Virus record (IMG/VR): IMGVR_UViG_3300044712_000378
Coordinates: 1 to 40,332 of that record
Length of the DNA: 40,332 nt
Source: a virus
Direction: 5' to 3' (one strand)
Both the position numbers and the translations under genes were made by a program. The notes beneath the pieces are model-generated. The model saw nothing but the letters and a program-made list of their open reading frames with translations, was not told the origin of the DNA and did no database searches. Shown one piece after another: positions 6,026 through 13,457 of the stretch; position 1 is the stretch's first letter; each line of letters begins with the position of its first letter.

Positions 6026-6643
6026 TCAAAACGGCACATCCTCATTGACATCGAATCCGTACGCCCCAGTATTCTCCGATTCCGGCTGCCCCTGCCCCGT
6101 AATCCGCTGGTATTCCTTGGACCCCTTTATGCGCTCCTTGAGCTTGTCGGAAAGGGCGTCGAAGGCTTCCTGCTTGAACTCGACCAGTTCGAAAACCTGA
6201 ATCGGGTTGATTGCGGGCGGGCACGTCGTACCCGTGGGAAGAGGCATGACGGCCTTGATGTTGGCGTAGGTGTTCCCCTCGTGATCCTCGTGGATGATGT
6301 TCACGAAGGCCGGGACGCCCGCCAGTTTGATGATGTCAAACTCTTCCGCTTCCTTGTCGCTGAAAGCCCGTCCACGCCAGGATTCCAGCATCGCCCGCAG
6401 GTTCGCCTTGGGGTTCATGCTGACAGTTTGGAACACGGAAGACGCGAAGGGCTGGCCCTTCAAGTCCCCGTCAGGAATGAGCGCATGGGGAAGCTCGAAG
6501 GTCAACATGACCTTGCGCTGCCACTTGTCGAACTTCTTGTTGTACTGCGTGCCAAGGTCGATGACCTTGATGCAGCGGGCGACATGAACACCCGCCGGGC
6601 ACATTGCAAAACCAGTTCCGCCTACTTTCCCTGTGAGAGCCAT
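6026..6643 (-). CDS. Single-stranded DNA-binding-type protein
   Basis: The start at ATG 6643 follows AAGGAAGAGAA. The 205-residue product begins MALTGKVGGTGFAMCPAGVH and has ARCIKVIDLGTQYNK, WQRKVMLTFELPHAL, SVFQTVSMNPKANLR, LESWRGRAFSDKE and GVPAFVNIIHE. I recognise this series from a phage early protein family that is generally regarded as an SSB-like OB-fold protein. The C-terminus is acidic and ends NEDVPF, much like the DDDIPF tip of bacterial SSB that recruits replication partners. It lies in the early operon with VRR-NUC and Gp157, which fits a role coating single-stranded DNA in replication and recombination. Confidence 0.72.
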   Translation of the reverse strand: MALTGKVGGTGFAMCPAGVHVARCIKVIDLGTQYNKKFDKWQRKVMLTFELPHALIPDGDLKGQPFASSVFQTVSMNPKANLRAMLESWRGRAFSDKEAEEFDIIKLAGVPAFVNIIHEDHEGNTYANIKAVMPLPTGTTCPPAINPIQVFELVEFKQEAFDALSDKLKERIKGSKEYQRITGQGQPESENTGAYGFDVNEDVPF

Positions 6644-6693
6644 TTCTCTTCCTTTCAAGCGCACTCGGCGTTATTGCCTCTCGCGCAAAATTC

Positions 6694-6885
6694 CTACATC
6701 CAGAAAAGGGCGACGATTACCGCAAGCCCGACGACGAGGACAACCGCGTTTTTGAAGACGTTCTCGCGCTCGACGTGTTGTTTGTAGAGCTTCCACTTCT
6801 TGCCCGAAACGGTGTGAACGTGGTCGGATATGATAAGACCTCGTGCCGTGGTGCCTTTTTTGAGGGCTATCGAAATGTCATACAT
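6694..6885 (-). CDS. Small protein with C-terminal membrane helix
   Basis: A 63-residue protein from ATG 6885, whose start overlaps the upstream stop as TGATG. The first 40 residues are polar (MYDISIALKKGTTARG, KKWKLYKQHVE). The end, NAVVLVVGLAVIVALFWM, is a clear membrane segment with no charged residue after it. It is a tail-anchored type of small early membrane protein; function unknown. A GTG one codon upstream is a possible alternative start. Confidence 0.7.
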   Translation of the reverse strand: MYDISIALKKGTTARGLIISDHVHTVSGKKWKLYKQHVERENVFKNAVVLVVGLAVIVALFWM

Positions 6886-7295
6886 CACACGTCCTCCGTG
6901 AGGTGCCTTTTGGCGTGATCCTCGGAAGTGACAAACACAACCGTTTGCCCTTTTGCCTTGGCGTGGTGACGTTCCTCCTCCTCGGCGCGCCGCTCGTATT
7001 CATCGGCCAAGCGCCCAAGCTGTTCGGCAAGTTGACGGGCGGCGAAAAGGTAGGGGACTTGTGATGTCGTTGCCGCGTTCCAGTGGCAAAAAAGCCACGC
7101 TCGATACCAAGTGCCCTTACTGTCGCAATCTTCCAGTGGGCAATTCACGCACGCGGTTTGCCCTAGCCGTCTTGGCACTTGGCGAGCAATGTGGCACAAC
7201 ACACATTGGGAATCATTCTCCGCGCCCTCCGCGATCCCCCGCCATTTCTTTTCCGACTCCCGCAGGGCTACCGCCCATTTACGTGTCGTGACCAT
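6885..7295 (-). CDS. Cysteine-cluster phage protein of unknown function
   Basis: A 136-residue protein from ATG 7295, preceded by AAGGAGGGCAAATAA. Residues about 31-57 hold CVLC and then CVNCPLEDC, a five-cysteine cluster that could bind zinc. The C-terminal third is a charged helix (QLGRLADEYERRAEEEERHH). I recognise the general design (an ESEKKW opening and a C-x-x-C and NCPL motif) from other phage hypothetical proteins, without a function. It is coupled to the membrane peptide downstream. Confidence 0.68.
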   Translation of the reverse strand: MVTTRKWAVALRESEKKWRGIAEGAENDSQCVLCHIARQVPRRLGQTACVNCPLEDCDSKGTWYRAWLFCHWNAATTSQVPYLFAARQLAEQLGRLADEYERRAEEEERHHAKAKGQTVVFVTSEDHAKRHLTEDV

Positions 7296-7676
7296 TTATT
7301 TGCCCTCCTTGTCGTTTTCTTCGGCTTGCCGATGGGAAGCGTAGATTTCACGCAATCCTTCCGGGGTTCGCAGCCAAGCGTAGAGGAATTTCCCGATCAA
7401 CACTTGCGCCGCGATTAACTCTTCTCCTTCCGCAGGGCACGGCCAAGCGCGGAGGAAGTGGTAAATCTCATCCCGTGTTCCCTTCGCGGGGTTCCCGTCC
7501 TCGTCAACGTAAAACTCAAGCTCGGGAGCGGTCTTTAGGCCCATGTTCATCTGGGACTGCAATCCGGTCAGGTGTTCCAGCGTTTTCTCGGAAAGCATCA
7601 AATCCACCGCCCCGTCCATCGCGTCGGATAGGATGGAGTTTTGCATTCTGATGAGCCATTGCCTCCTGCGTTTCAC
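7296..7676 (-). CDS. Hypothetical early protein, GTG start
   Basis: I start this at GTG 7676 because AAAGGAGGGCAACT precedes it and it overlaps the upstream stop as GTGA. An open frame extends further upstream but runs through another gene and the promoter. The 126-residue product (VKRRRQWLIRMQNSIL at the start) is mostly helical, with EKTLEHLTGLQSQMN, a short strand region LEFYVDEDGNPAKG and a helical end. I do not recognise it. It is the second gene of the leftward early operon. Confidence 0.65.
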   Translation of the reverse strand: MKRRRQWLIRMQNSILSDAMDGAVDLMLSEKTLEHLTGLQSQMNMGLKTAPELEFYVDEDGNPAKGTRDEIYHFLRAWPCPAEGEELIAAQVLIGKFLYAWLRTPEGLREIYASHRQAEENDKEGK

Positions 7677-7831
7677 AGTTGCCCTCCTTTCAGTCGGCGC
7701 TCCATCTTGCGAACCATCCTCGCCAGCTGTTCCCTCGTGAAACCGGAAAGGGTGAAGGAAGGGTTGGCTTCCCGAAGCTTCGTGATGTCCTTTTGTGACT
7801 CGTCGGTTACGTAGATCGTCGTCTTTCTCAT
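7673..7831 (-). CDS. Small ribbon-helix-helix-like protein, first gene of the early operon
   Basis: A 52-residue protein from ATG 7831, preceded by AAAGGAGAGCAC. It reads MRKTTIYVTDESQKDITKL, then NPSFTLSGFTREQLARMV and a basic end. A short strand (TTIYV) followed by two helices is the RHH (Arc/CopG) pattern. As promoter-proximal gene with three boxes of TATGGCG over its promoter, it is a candidate autoregulator; that link is inference. Its stop overlaps the next gene's GTG. The strand is typical but the helices are short, so the fold call is moderate. Confidence 0.68.
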   Translation of the reverse strand: MRKTTIYVTDESQKDITKLREANPSFTLSGFTREQLARMVRKMERRLKGGQL

Positions 7832-7851
7832 GTGCTCTCCTTTGAGGGCTG

Positions 7852-7880
7852 AGTATATGGCGGCGTGTATGGCGTGTCAA
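7852..7880 (-). promoter_or_regulatory. Strong sigma70 promoter of the leftward early operon
   Basis: On the minus strand TTGACA (7875-7880) and TATACT (7852-7857) are separated by exactly 17 bases, which is nearly consensus. The first gene starts about 20 bases below at 7831. This promoter could drive the whole leftward early operon, which continues through position 1 to about 34997 on a circular map. Confidence 0.85.
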
Positions 7881-7897
7881 TAGTAAAATATATGGCG
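7856..7897. repeat. Three TATGGCG boxes on the early promoter, candidate operator
   Basis: TATGGCG occurs at 7856-7862, 7868-7874 and 7891-7897. Steps of 12 and 23 bases place the copies roughly one and two helical turns apart. The first two lie over the -10 box and spacer of the leftward promoter, and the third lies just upstream of its -35 box. Direct repeats of this size suit an RHH or similar small repressor. The first gene of the operon is a candidate for the protein that binds them. Confidence 0.5.
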
Positions 7898-7914
7898 CAA
7901 GCAAAATTATTTTC

Positions 7915-7943
7915 TTGCACCCGCCCCGTGTGTCTGGTAACGT
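7915..7943 (+). promoter_or_regulatory. Possible promoter of the rightward early operon
   Basis: TTGCAC (7915-7920) and TAACGT (7938-7943) are separated by 17 bases, with TGG immediately before the -10 as in extended -10 promoters. Both boxes are poor matches. The position, 26 bases upstream of the first rightward gene and divergent from a strong promoter, is what makes it plausible. Confidence 0.3.
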
Positions 7944-7968
7944 GTTGGCGTACCCGAAAGGAGAAAGC

Positions 7969-8133
7969 ATGAAACAACTAATCCGCAACGGACACCTCGT
8001 CACATGCCCCGACGACTGCCCCAACCTAACCCGTGTTGGTGGAGCTCAATTCTATCGTTGCAAGTGGCTGGGTTGCACAGCGACGGGTTACGTACACGAT
8101 CCAGCACCTGAAACGTGCCCGGTAAGGGAGTAA
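7969..8133 (+). CDS. Small cysteine-rich protein
   Basis: The start at ATG 7969 follows GAAAGGAGAAAGC. The 54-residue product has CPDDC, then YRCKWLGC and a late C (ETCPVRE), so five cysteines in a zinc-ribbon-like spacing. It is the first gene of the rightward operon and is followed five bases later by the next start. Function unknown. Confidence 0.65.
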   Translation: MKQLIRNGHLVTCPDDCPNLTRVGGAQFYRCKWLGCTATGYVHDPAPETCPVRE

Positions 8134-8138
8134 AAGTG

Positions 8139-8474
8139 ATGTTCTACGAAGAGCGTTGCATCGAAGGCCGCTGGTACTGGCGCGGAACCCCGAACGGAGA
8201 ATGGAACCTTATGGGGGTTGACCAACTGGCGCAAAAATTGGCCGCCACCGAAGCCGCCCTTGAGGAACAGATGAACCGGGCGTGCAAGGCGGAAAAACGG
8301 GTTGAGGAATTGGAAGGTTTGGAAATGCCTCTTACCTATTGCCAAATTCCAGGCCGTTGCAACTCTCCGATATACTGTGGGGACAATTTCGCTGTGCCTT
8401 GCACGATGCTCCCAAACCACAAAGGACCCTGTTGCCATGACGGAAATGACGTGCCGAACGAGGACGAAGACTAA
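8139..8474 (+). CDS. Hypothetical protein with coiled coil and cysteine-rich end
   Basis: I choose ATG 8139, eight bases after AAGGGAG; GTG 8136 is a close alternative. The 111-residue product opens MFYEERCIEGRWYWRG, has a coiled coil (QKLAATEAALEEQMNRACKA) and ends with cysteines (YCQIPGRCN, YCG, PCTML, GPCCHDG) and an acidic tail. I do not recognise the family. The next gene begins directly after its stop in the same frame. Confidence 0.62.
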   Translation: MFYEERCIEGRWYWRGTPNGEWNLMGVDQLAQKLAATEAALEEQMNRACKAEKRVEELEGLEMPLTYCQIPGRCNSPIYCGDNFAVPCTMLPNHKGPCCHDGNDVPNEDED

Positions 8475-8741
8475 TTGCCCTCCCGCCTACGCCGTGAGCT
8501 TCACAAGTCCAAGGGCCTGTGCCAGTGGTGCGGGGCAAGACCCGAGGGTCCGGGGCATAAACGGTGCGCTAAGTGCGAGGCGTTAAACGTAAAGCACGCC
8601 TACAGGTATAAGAAACGGCTGGCCGAAAAAGGTAAGTGCCCTCGTTGCGGAGGTGAATTCCTGGACGCGACGAACAAAGGTTCAAGCTGTGAAAGCTGCA
8701 TTTCCTATTGGCAACAAAGGAGGGATTTTGAATGGAGATAA
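8475..8741 (+). CDS. Small zinc-ribbon protein, TTG start
   Basis: The only usable start is TTG 8475, immediately after the upstream TAA and in the same frame. AGGACGAAGAC lies upstream as a weak ribosome site. The 88-residue product is basic, with CQWCG, CAKCE, CPRCGGEF and CESC: four CxxC pairs that make two zinc knuckles. This looks like a small phage nucleic-acid-binding zinc protein, as inferred from composition. It overlaps the phosphoesterase start by 10 bases. Confidence 0.62.
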   Translation: MPSRLRRELHKSKGLCQWCGARPEGPGHKRCAKCEALNVKHAYRYKKRLAEKGKCPRCGGEFLDATNKGSSCESCISYWQQRRDFEWR

Positions 8742-9598
8742 TCAGCAGGGTATTGCCGCCCAACGGGACCATCGTTGATTCAGGCGATTACCACCTTGGC
8801 GCGGTGAACTGTAACAAACAAGCCCTTCTCAAGATGATCCAGCGCGTCAAAGATGATCCCACTTGTTTTATGCTCAACAAGGGGGATTCCATCGAGGCCA
8901 TTCTGCCCAACGACAAACGGTTTACTCTGTGCGCCAGCGACACGGAATTGAGGACGCCGGCCAATCAACGGGATTGGTTGATCGACCATTTCCGCCCCAT
9001 AAAGGACAAGATTCTAGCCTGGGGGTTTGGAAATCACGAGTACAAGCTTGTGAACACCTTAAACATCGGCAAGGAAGTATCCGATGCTCTAGGCGTTCCT
9101 TTCGGATTCTACTGCTATGTTCTTGTCCTATGCGACGAGATGAACAAACCCCGCTTTAAGGTCTTCGTCACGCACGGCTCAGGTCAACTCACGTCAAACG
9201 CGAAAGACCCGATCCAGCGCGAAGGTAATAGGCAAGCGGCGTTAAAAATGAAACTTGAGAGGGCAGGGTTTCGAGATTGCGTGGTGATGACCCAAGGGCA
9301 TACCCACCAAAGCATCGTCACGAAGCCCACGATCAACCGGGAGGTCATTTTGACGGCCTCTCCGAAAGGGCGTATCCACCACTCCTACCGGACCCACACG
9401 GACCAGTCGGCATGCTACATCCCTCCCGAAGCACGATGGTTTCTCAACTCTCCCTCGTTTCTAACGACTTACAGCCCGCCCGGAAGTATGGGCATTTCCT
9501 ATGCCGAGGTGGCTGGATACGCCCCTGCGGAGATCGGCTGGATGGAAATCGACTACTCAGATTACCGGGTTACAGGGGTTAGGAAGGTGCACGTATGA
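8732..9598 (+). CDS. Calcineurin-like metallophosphoesterase
   Basis: A 288-residue protein with all the metal-binding blocks of the family in order: D19-x-H21 (GDYHLG), G51-D52 (NKGDSIE), G100-N101-H102-E103 (GFGNHEY), H148-G149 (VTHGS) and G189-H190-T191-H192 (QGHTHQS). Two divalent metals would sit in these residues. Substrates in phages are uncertain (DNA ends, nucleotides or RNA termini). The gene starts inside the zinc-ribbon gene and its stop overlaps the next start as ATGA. No signal peptide is seen, so it acts in the cytoplasm. Confidence 0.85.
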   Translation: MEIISRVLPPNGTIVDSGDYHLGAVNCNKQALLKMIQRVKDDPTCFMLNKGDSIEAILPNDKRFTLCASDTELRTPANQRDWLIDHFRPIKDKILAWGFGNHEYKLVNTLNIGKEVSDALGVPFGFYCYVLVLCDEMNKPRFKVFVTHGSGQLTSNAKDPIQREGNRQAALKMKLERAGFRDCVVMTQGHTHQSIVTKPTINREVILTASPKGRIHHSYRTHTDQSACYIPPEARWFLNSPSFLTTYSPPGSMGISYAEVAGYAPAEIGWMEIDYSDYRVTGVRKVHV

Positions 9599-9813
9599 AT
9601 TGGGCGCAACTCGGCATACTCATCTTTGGTTGTATGGCAGCGTTTTTGGTAACATCCAAACACGCGAAAACTAGGAAAGTAGGTTGTTTTTTCGGCCTTT
9701 GCTCGCAGCCTTTTTGGCTTTACAGCGCCTACCTTGCGGGCCAATGGGCAATCGTTATTTTGAGTTTGTATTACGCATTCACATGGTCTAGGGGGATTGT
9801 TAACAACTCATAA
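9595..9813 (+). CDS. Small membrane protein
   Basis: A 72-residue protein from ATG 9595, overlapping the upstream stop as ATGA. Two hydrophobic segments are visible: LGILIFGCMAAFLVT near the start and WAIVILSLYYAF near the end, joined by a loop with CSQPFWLYSAYLAGQW. I recognise the CSQPFW and GQW pattern from other phage hypothetical membrane proteins. Function unknown. Confidence 0.7.
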   Translation: MNWAQLGILIFGCMAAFLVTSKHAKTRKVGCFFGLCSQPFWLYSAYLAGQWAIVILSLYYAFTWSRGIVNNS

Positions 9814-9844
9814 TCCCCGAAAATATATTGAAATAGGAGGGAAC

Positions 9845-10297
9845 ATGGATAGCCGTTTTCACGAATGCGGGCACGCCGCAGACGATGCGCCAAACCAGTA
9901 CCCAGAAGGGTATAATTTCACATCCCCAAGAGAGGAATGGCCAGGGTTCGAGCGAGACCCGATGGGCCATCTCACACCCACAAGCGGGCACATGGTGCAC
10001 TTCGCGGCGGATGTTTTGTCCCAATGCGACGGCAAGACTCCCAGAGCCTACGGGGATGCAGTTTTCGTCCCGACTGTGTTGGCGAGAAAAATGGAACAGG
10101 TGGCGAATGACACCTCGGTGCGTCAATGCCGCAACAAAACAGGGGCAAACGCCAGGGAATGGTTCGGATGGGTTGAAGGGACAAAACCTATCAGGCCGTC
10201 GCGTCTTCGCAAAATTCTACGGGCATTAAACATCCCTTGCCCCGAATGGTTGGTGGAGAACAATCATGCCGCGCATTCAGCAATCGAAGCGGTGTAG
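9845..10297 (+). CDS. Hypothetical protein, possible HTH DNA-binding region
   Basis: The start at ATG 9845 follows ATAGGAGGGAAC. The 150-residue product opens MDSRFHECGHAADDAPNQYP. The C-terminal 70 residues (LARKMEQVANDTSVRQCRNK, REWFGWVEGTKPIRPSRLRK, ILRALNIPCPEWL) read like an HTH core with a following helix pair. If so, it could bind operators in this phage, but the match is weak. It overlaps the next HNH gene by 32 bases. Confidence 0.6.
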   Translation: MDSRFHECGHAADDAPNQYPEGYNFTSPREEWPGFERDPMGHLTPTSGHMVHFAADVLSQCDGKTPRAYGDAVFVPTVLARKMEQVANDTSVRQCRNKTGANAREWFGWVEGTKPIRPSRLRKILRALNIPCPEWLVENNHAAHSAIEAV

Positions 10298-10634
10298 AAA
10301 TTTCTACCGCAATAAAAAGCCCAGGTTCATACGCGCCACCTTTTACACGGGCCGCACTTATTGTTGCTATTGCGGCGAGTTTTTGACGGAAGAGAACCGC
10401 ACGGTAGAGCACCTTGTCCCGGCGTCTTACGGCGGGCACAAGAAACCCGGCAACATCGACGCAGCGTGCCGCCTTTGCAACTCCGCAAGGGGAAACACTT
10501 GGGACTGGCGCGAGTTTGCAGAACGTAGGAAACTACTGGCAAAGAAGTGGGGGATCATCCCCATGCCGTTGAACCCGACAAAAAAAGTAGAAACGATCTG
10601 GAAGAAAAACAACCCATCGCTTGAAATGATGTAA
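10266..10634 (+). CDS. HNH endonuclease
   Basis: A 122-residue protein with a compact HNH site: C33-x-x-C36, EHLVPASYGG (H49) and GNIDAACRLCNSARGN with N63, C68 and C71. The N-terminus is basic. It overlaps the upstream gene by 32 bases, and no strong ribosome site was seen, so it may depend on coupling. Family members nick or cut DNA; here it is one of four HNH proteins in the genome. Confidence 0.75.
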   Translation: MPRIQQSKRCRNFYRNKKPRFIRATFYTGRTYCCYCGEFLTEENRTVEHLVPASYGGHKKPGNIDAACRLCNSARGNTWDWREFAERRKLLAKKWGIIPMPLNPTKKVETIWKKNNPSLEMM

Positions 10635-10646
10635 CCGGAGGGTAAA

Positions 10647-10865
10647 ATGGCTAAGACGTACCGGAGTAAAACGGAATACGAGAAGTCCCGTAACGCGCTC
10701 ATCCCCATCGCGGAGAAGTACGCCAACAGGCTACACCCAGAACCTTCGCAGACGGACAAGGGGAAAAACGGGAAAAACCGCAACCCGGTTACTGAAGCAT
10801 GGGAAAACGCTTGGAACCGATGCTTCCATGGGAAAATGGAGGAACTATGGCAACTTGGAAGGTAA
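10647..10865 (+). CDS. Small basic hypothetical protein
   Basis: A 72-residue protein from ATG 10647, preceded by CCGGAGGGTAAA. It is basic and mostly polar (MAKTYRSKTEYEKSRNALI, KYANRLHPEPSQTDKG, WENAWNRCFHGKMEEL). I see no known motif. The next gene starts within its last 20 bases. Confidence 0.62.
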   Translation: MAKTYRSKTEYEKSRNALIPIAEKYANRLHPEPSQTDKGKNGKNRNPVTEAWENAWNRCFHGKMEELWQLGR

Positions 10866-11038
10866 TCTCAATCTGCGTGTTGCTTCTCATCTTCGGCGTA
10901 CAGTTCGGCAAGTTCTGGCATGACGTTGCCAACCTAACGCCGATTCCGGTTCACGTCAGGACGTGGCGGCATCTGGCGGAATGGACATGGACGTTTTTCG
11001 GACTTCTCGCAGCAGGGTTCGCGCTGGGTAGGTGGTGA
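10847..11038 (+). CDS. Small two-helix membrane protein
   Basis: I choose ATG 10847 because ATGGAGGAACT precedes it; the longer frame from 10799 has no ribosome site and duplicates the neighbour. The 63-residue product has VISICVLLLIFGVQF and FFGLLAAGFALG as membrane segments. The stop overlaps the methyltransferase start as TGATG. Function unknown. Confidence 0.65.
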   Translation: MATWKVISICVLLLIFGVQFGKFWHDVANLTPIPVHVRTWRHLAEWTWTFFGLLAAGFALGRW

Positions 11039-11901
11039 TGACCTGTCCTATATGCAACTCCGAAGCCACTATCAAGCCCCGCTCCGGTATTTTACAATGC
11101 CCCGATTGCGGCCATGCCTTCCGCCACCCCATCCCCGACGTGAGCGACCGCTATAAGTCGTTCGACTACTGGAAACAGGACCGGGAACACAGTGGGATAA
11201 CGGACATAGGGCCGGGGGACCACTGGAATGGCTACATCGGAGGGCGCATTGGGTTCATGGAGAAGTGCGGCGTACTGCATGAGCCTCCTCAGTCGATCCT
11301 TGAAATTGGATGTTCTGAGGGGGCGTTGCTCAACCATCTTATGCTGCTTGGATACGATGTCATGGGCATTGAGGTCAACAAAGAGATCGTGCGCCGAGCG
11401 AGAGAGACATACCCCAAAGTGTTTATTGTGCCCACAGACTTCATGGGGTGCGATTTTCAGGAGCTTGGGTGCGACACAATCCTTTCCTTCCATACCTTCG
11501 AGCACTTGCCCGACCCAATGGCGGCAACGAAGAAATGCGCCGAATTGCTTAATCCGGGCGGTCATTTGCTGATTGAGGTGCCCTACGGGCCGGACGAGTA
11601 CGACAACCCGGATCATCTGCACTTTTTCAGCGTGGAGTCTGCCGAAAGAATGATGCGCGAACATTTTACAAATGTGGGGACCATCCGAAACTCCTACCGC
11701 ACCAAGGCAGGGATATTGATGGGTTCCGTTGTCGTGTGCGGAACAAACATATACTCGGGAAAAGCTGCACGAGAACATACCCCCCTCGTGAGCCCGGAAG
11801 AACTCTTCCACCTGTACGGACCTATCGGAGAAGCCTTTTGGGAAGACACGCCCAAAGAGGTGCAAGACTGGTTCAGAATGGTTGCCAATAAACTATATTG
11901 A
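11038..11901 (+). CDS. SAM-dependent methyltransferase with N-terminal zinc ribbon
   Basis: A 287-residue protein from ATG 11038. Residues 3-24 form a zinc ribbon (CPIC then CPDCG). The class I methyltransferase core follows: motif I SILEIGCSEGALL (87-99), GIEVN at 110-114, and ILSFHTFEHLPDP with LLNPGGHLLIEVPYG further on. This is the arrangement of Methyltransf_23/UbiG-like enzymes that modify small molecules or sugars, rather than typical DNA methylases, which carry a DPPY or PC motif absent here. In a phage early operon it could alter a surface or nucleotide substrate; that is inference. It is the last gene before the terminator. Confidence 0.8.
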   Translation: MTCPICNSEATIKPRSGILQCPDCGHAFRHPIPDVSDRYKSFDYWKQDREHSGITDIGPGDHWNGYIGGRIGFMEKCGVLHEPPQSILEIGCSEGALLNHLMLLGYDVMGIEVNKEIVRRARETYPKVFIVPTDFMGCDFQELGCDTILSFHTFEHLPDPMAATKKCAELLNPGGHLLIEVPYGPDEYDNPDHLHFFSVESAERMMREHFTNVGTIRNSYRTKAGILMGSVVVCGTNIYSGKAAREHTPLVSPEELFHLYGPIGEAFWEDTPKEVQDWFRMVANKLY

Positions 11902-11907
11902 CAAAAG

Positions 11908-11942
11908 AGGCCCCAACCTTACGGAAGGGGCCTTGCTCTTTT
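11908..11942. terminator. Bidirectional terminator between rightward early and leftward late operons
   Basis: AGGCCCC (11908-11914) pairs with GGGGCCT (11927-11933), with a short loop that can extend the stem. On the plus strand the hairpin is followed by TGCTCTTTT. On the minus strand it is followed directly by CTCTTTTGT. It lies between convergent gene ends at 11901 and 12027. A second partial inverted repeat (TTGAGG and CCTCAA) follows within 11967-11997. Confidence 0.75.
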
Positions 11943-12026
11943 GCGGCCTTTTTCGTATACGCTCGGTTGAGGTGTGTGTGCCGCTGAGCTTCCTCAATCC
12001 TATTTTATGTAGTGCCACTAGTCAAG

Positions 12027-13457
12027 TCACTCGGCGTATTTTGCCTCCTCGGCACGGGTCGGGGCGACAAGTCCAAGGCGAATAGCGGTAGGCGTGGGCT
12101 GAATCTTGATCCCGCGCTTCTGCATCGTATCCAGCACACGCGCCAGCATTGCCTTAAACCTAGGAACGTCGGCTATTGCCGCAAGCGCTCCTAGCGCCGT
12201 GCCCGCCGGTCCAGCCGCCGAAGCCCCGGCACCCATTTTGATAGGCGCTCCAATGCCGGACAAGTCCCGGTTACCTATTCGTTGTAAGGCTTCGTCCATA
12301 GCCCTAGCCAACTTAATCAGAGTAGCTTCGTTGGCGTTCATCCCTGCGATTTCTGGTATCGCCTGTTCCAACTCTATGCGTGCCTGTCTGGCGATATTCT
12401 TCTGCACCTGTACGGTAGGAGTAGAAGTTTTGCCGTATTGTTCTGCAACCCTGTTTTGTAGGTTGCGTTTCAGTTTTTGTATTTGCGAAGGGGTAAGTAC
12501 CTCCGGTAGACCCTCCATTGTTTGTTCTATAATTCTCTGAACCGTTCTTGTTTGAGGAGGAACCATAAGCCCAGCGTTGTCCATCACCCCCTGAATATCC
12601 GACAACAGAAACTCAGTTCTAATAGCTTGTCCAGATTTTTGAAGTTCCTGTACCTTGGCGTCTATTTCTTTGCCTAAAACGTGTTTGAGGTCTTGCACCT
12701 TTTCAAGACCGGCACGGCTCAATGGTATGCTCTCATCGAGGGCCGTCCTGGCAATCGCAGTTTTATCAGCGTCGGAAACCTTTTTGCTGATTTTTAGGGC
12801 GCTTTTCATCATGCGTTCAGGAACGGTAACAGGGATAGCCTGAATACCCTTCCCGACTCCCCGCAACGCCATGTTCAACGGCTCCACCGCAGCCCCGCCC
12901 CTAGCCAAAGACCCCCCGGCCCGTTCCAGTGCGCTTGTCATCTTGGCGAGTTTGCCCGTTGTAGCAAGGCCCTTTCCTGCGGCGGCCACGGCTCCACCCG
13001 CAGGAATAACCACGCTTGAAACGTCGGCCAGAAATCCTACAGGGTCGGTTGCGATGGTCTGTTTCAGGTTTTCCTCCGACCCGTAGCGGTCATCCAAAAA
13101 TCCGATCATTGCGTCGGCCTTTTGTTTCCGTTCCTCCGCTTCGGGCGAGACTTCCATATTGCCTGATGCTTTGTCGATAAACCCTTGCGCCGTAGACGCT
13201 AGACCCGTGATCGTGTCTATGGGATGCATCACGGCTTGTCCTAAATCCGAAGCAAGGCGAAGCGCGCTGGACGGGATGTTTTGAACAGATTGGGATGCCA
13301 TATCGCCAAGTCCCAACGTAGGTTTGGCAGGTTCTGTGCCCGATTGCTGAGCGCGAATCTTTGCTACCGCGTCTTTGAGTTCCTGCGCGTCAGGAGCCAA
13401 ATCGTCGGGGATGTTGTTGATCTGTATGCCGTCTTTGGTTTTGATGGAATAGGGCAT
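12027..13457 (-). CDS. Putative internal virion / DNA ejection protein
   Basis: A 476-residue protein, last in the late operon. The N-terminus MPYSIKTKDGIQINNIPDD is followed by an Ala/Gly-rich amphipathic section (SVVIPAGGAVAAAGKGLA, and later GAGASAAGPAGTALGALAA) and long helices. Ejection proteins of podoviruses have this composition and this position after the tail hub. I see no lysozyme-type active site. Its start overlaps the stop of the 504-residue gene upstream, which fits matched expression. Assignment is by position and composition, not a specific family match. Confidence 0.6.
   Translation of the reverse strand: MPYSIKTKDGIQINNIPDDLAPDAQELKDAVAKIRAQQSGTEPAKPTLGLGDMASQSVQNIPSSALRLASDLGQAVMHPIDTITGLASTAQGFIDKASGNMEVSPEAEERKQKADAMIGFLDDRYGSEENLKQTIATDPVGFLADVSSVVIPAGGAVAAAGKGLATTGKLAKMTSALERAGGSLARGGAAVEPLNMALRGVGKGIQAIPVTVPERMMKSALKISKKVSDADKTAIARTALDESIPLSRAGLEKVQDLKHVLGKEIDAKVQELQKSGQAIRTEFLLSDIQGVMDNAGLMVPPQTRTVQRIIEQTMEGLPEVLTPSQIQKLKRNLQNRVAEQYGKTSTPTVQVQKNIARQARIELEQAIPEIAGMNANEATLIKLARAMDEALQRIGNRDLSGIGAPIKMGAGASAAGPAGTALGALAAIADVPRFKAMLARVLDTMQKRGIKIQPTPTAIRLGLVAPTRAEEAKYAE

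Noticed and set aside
7969-11901. Lysogeny module
   Set aside because: No integrase, excisionase or CI/Cro pair is recognisable; the weak HTH-like region at 9845-10297 is not enough.
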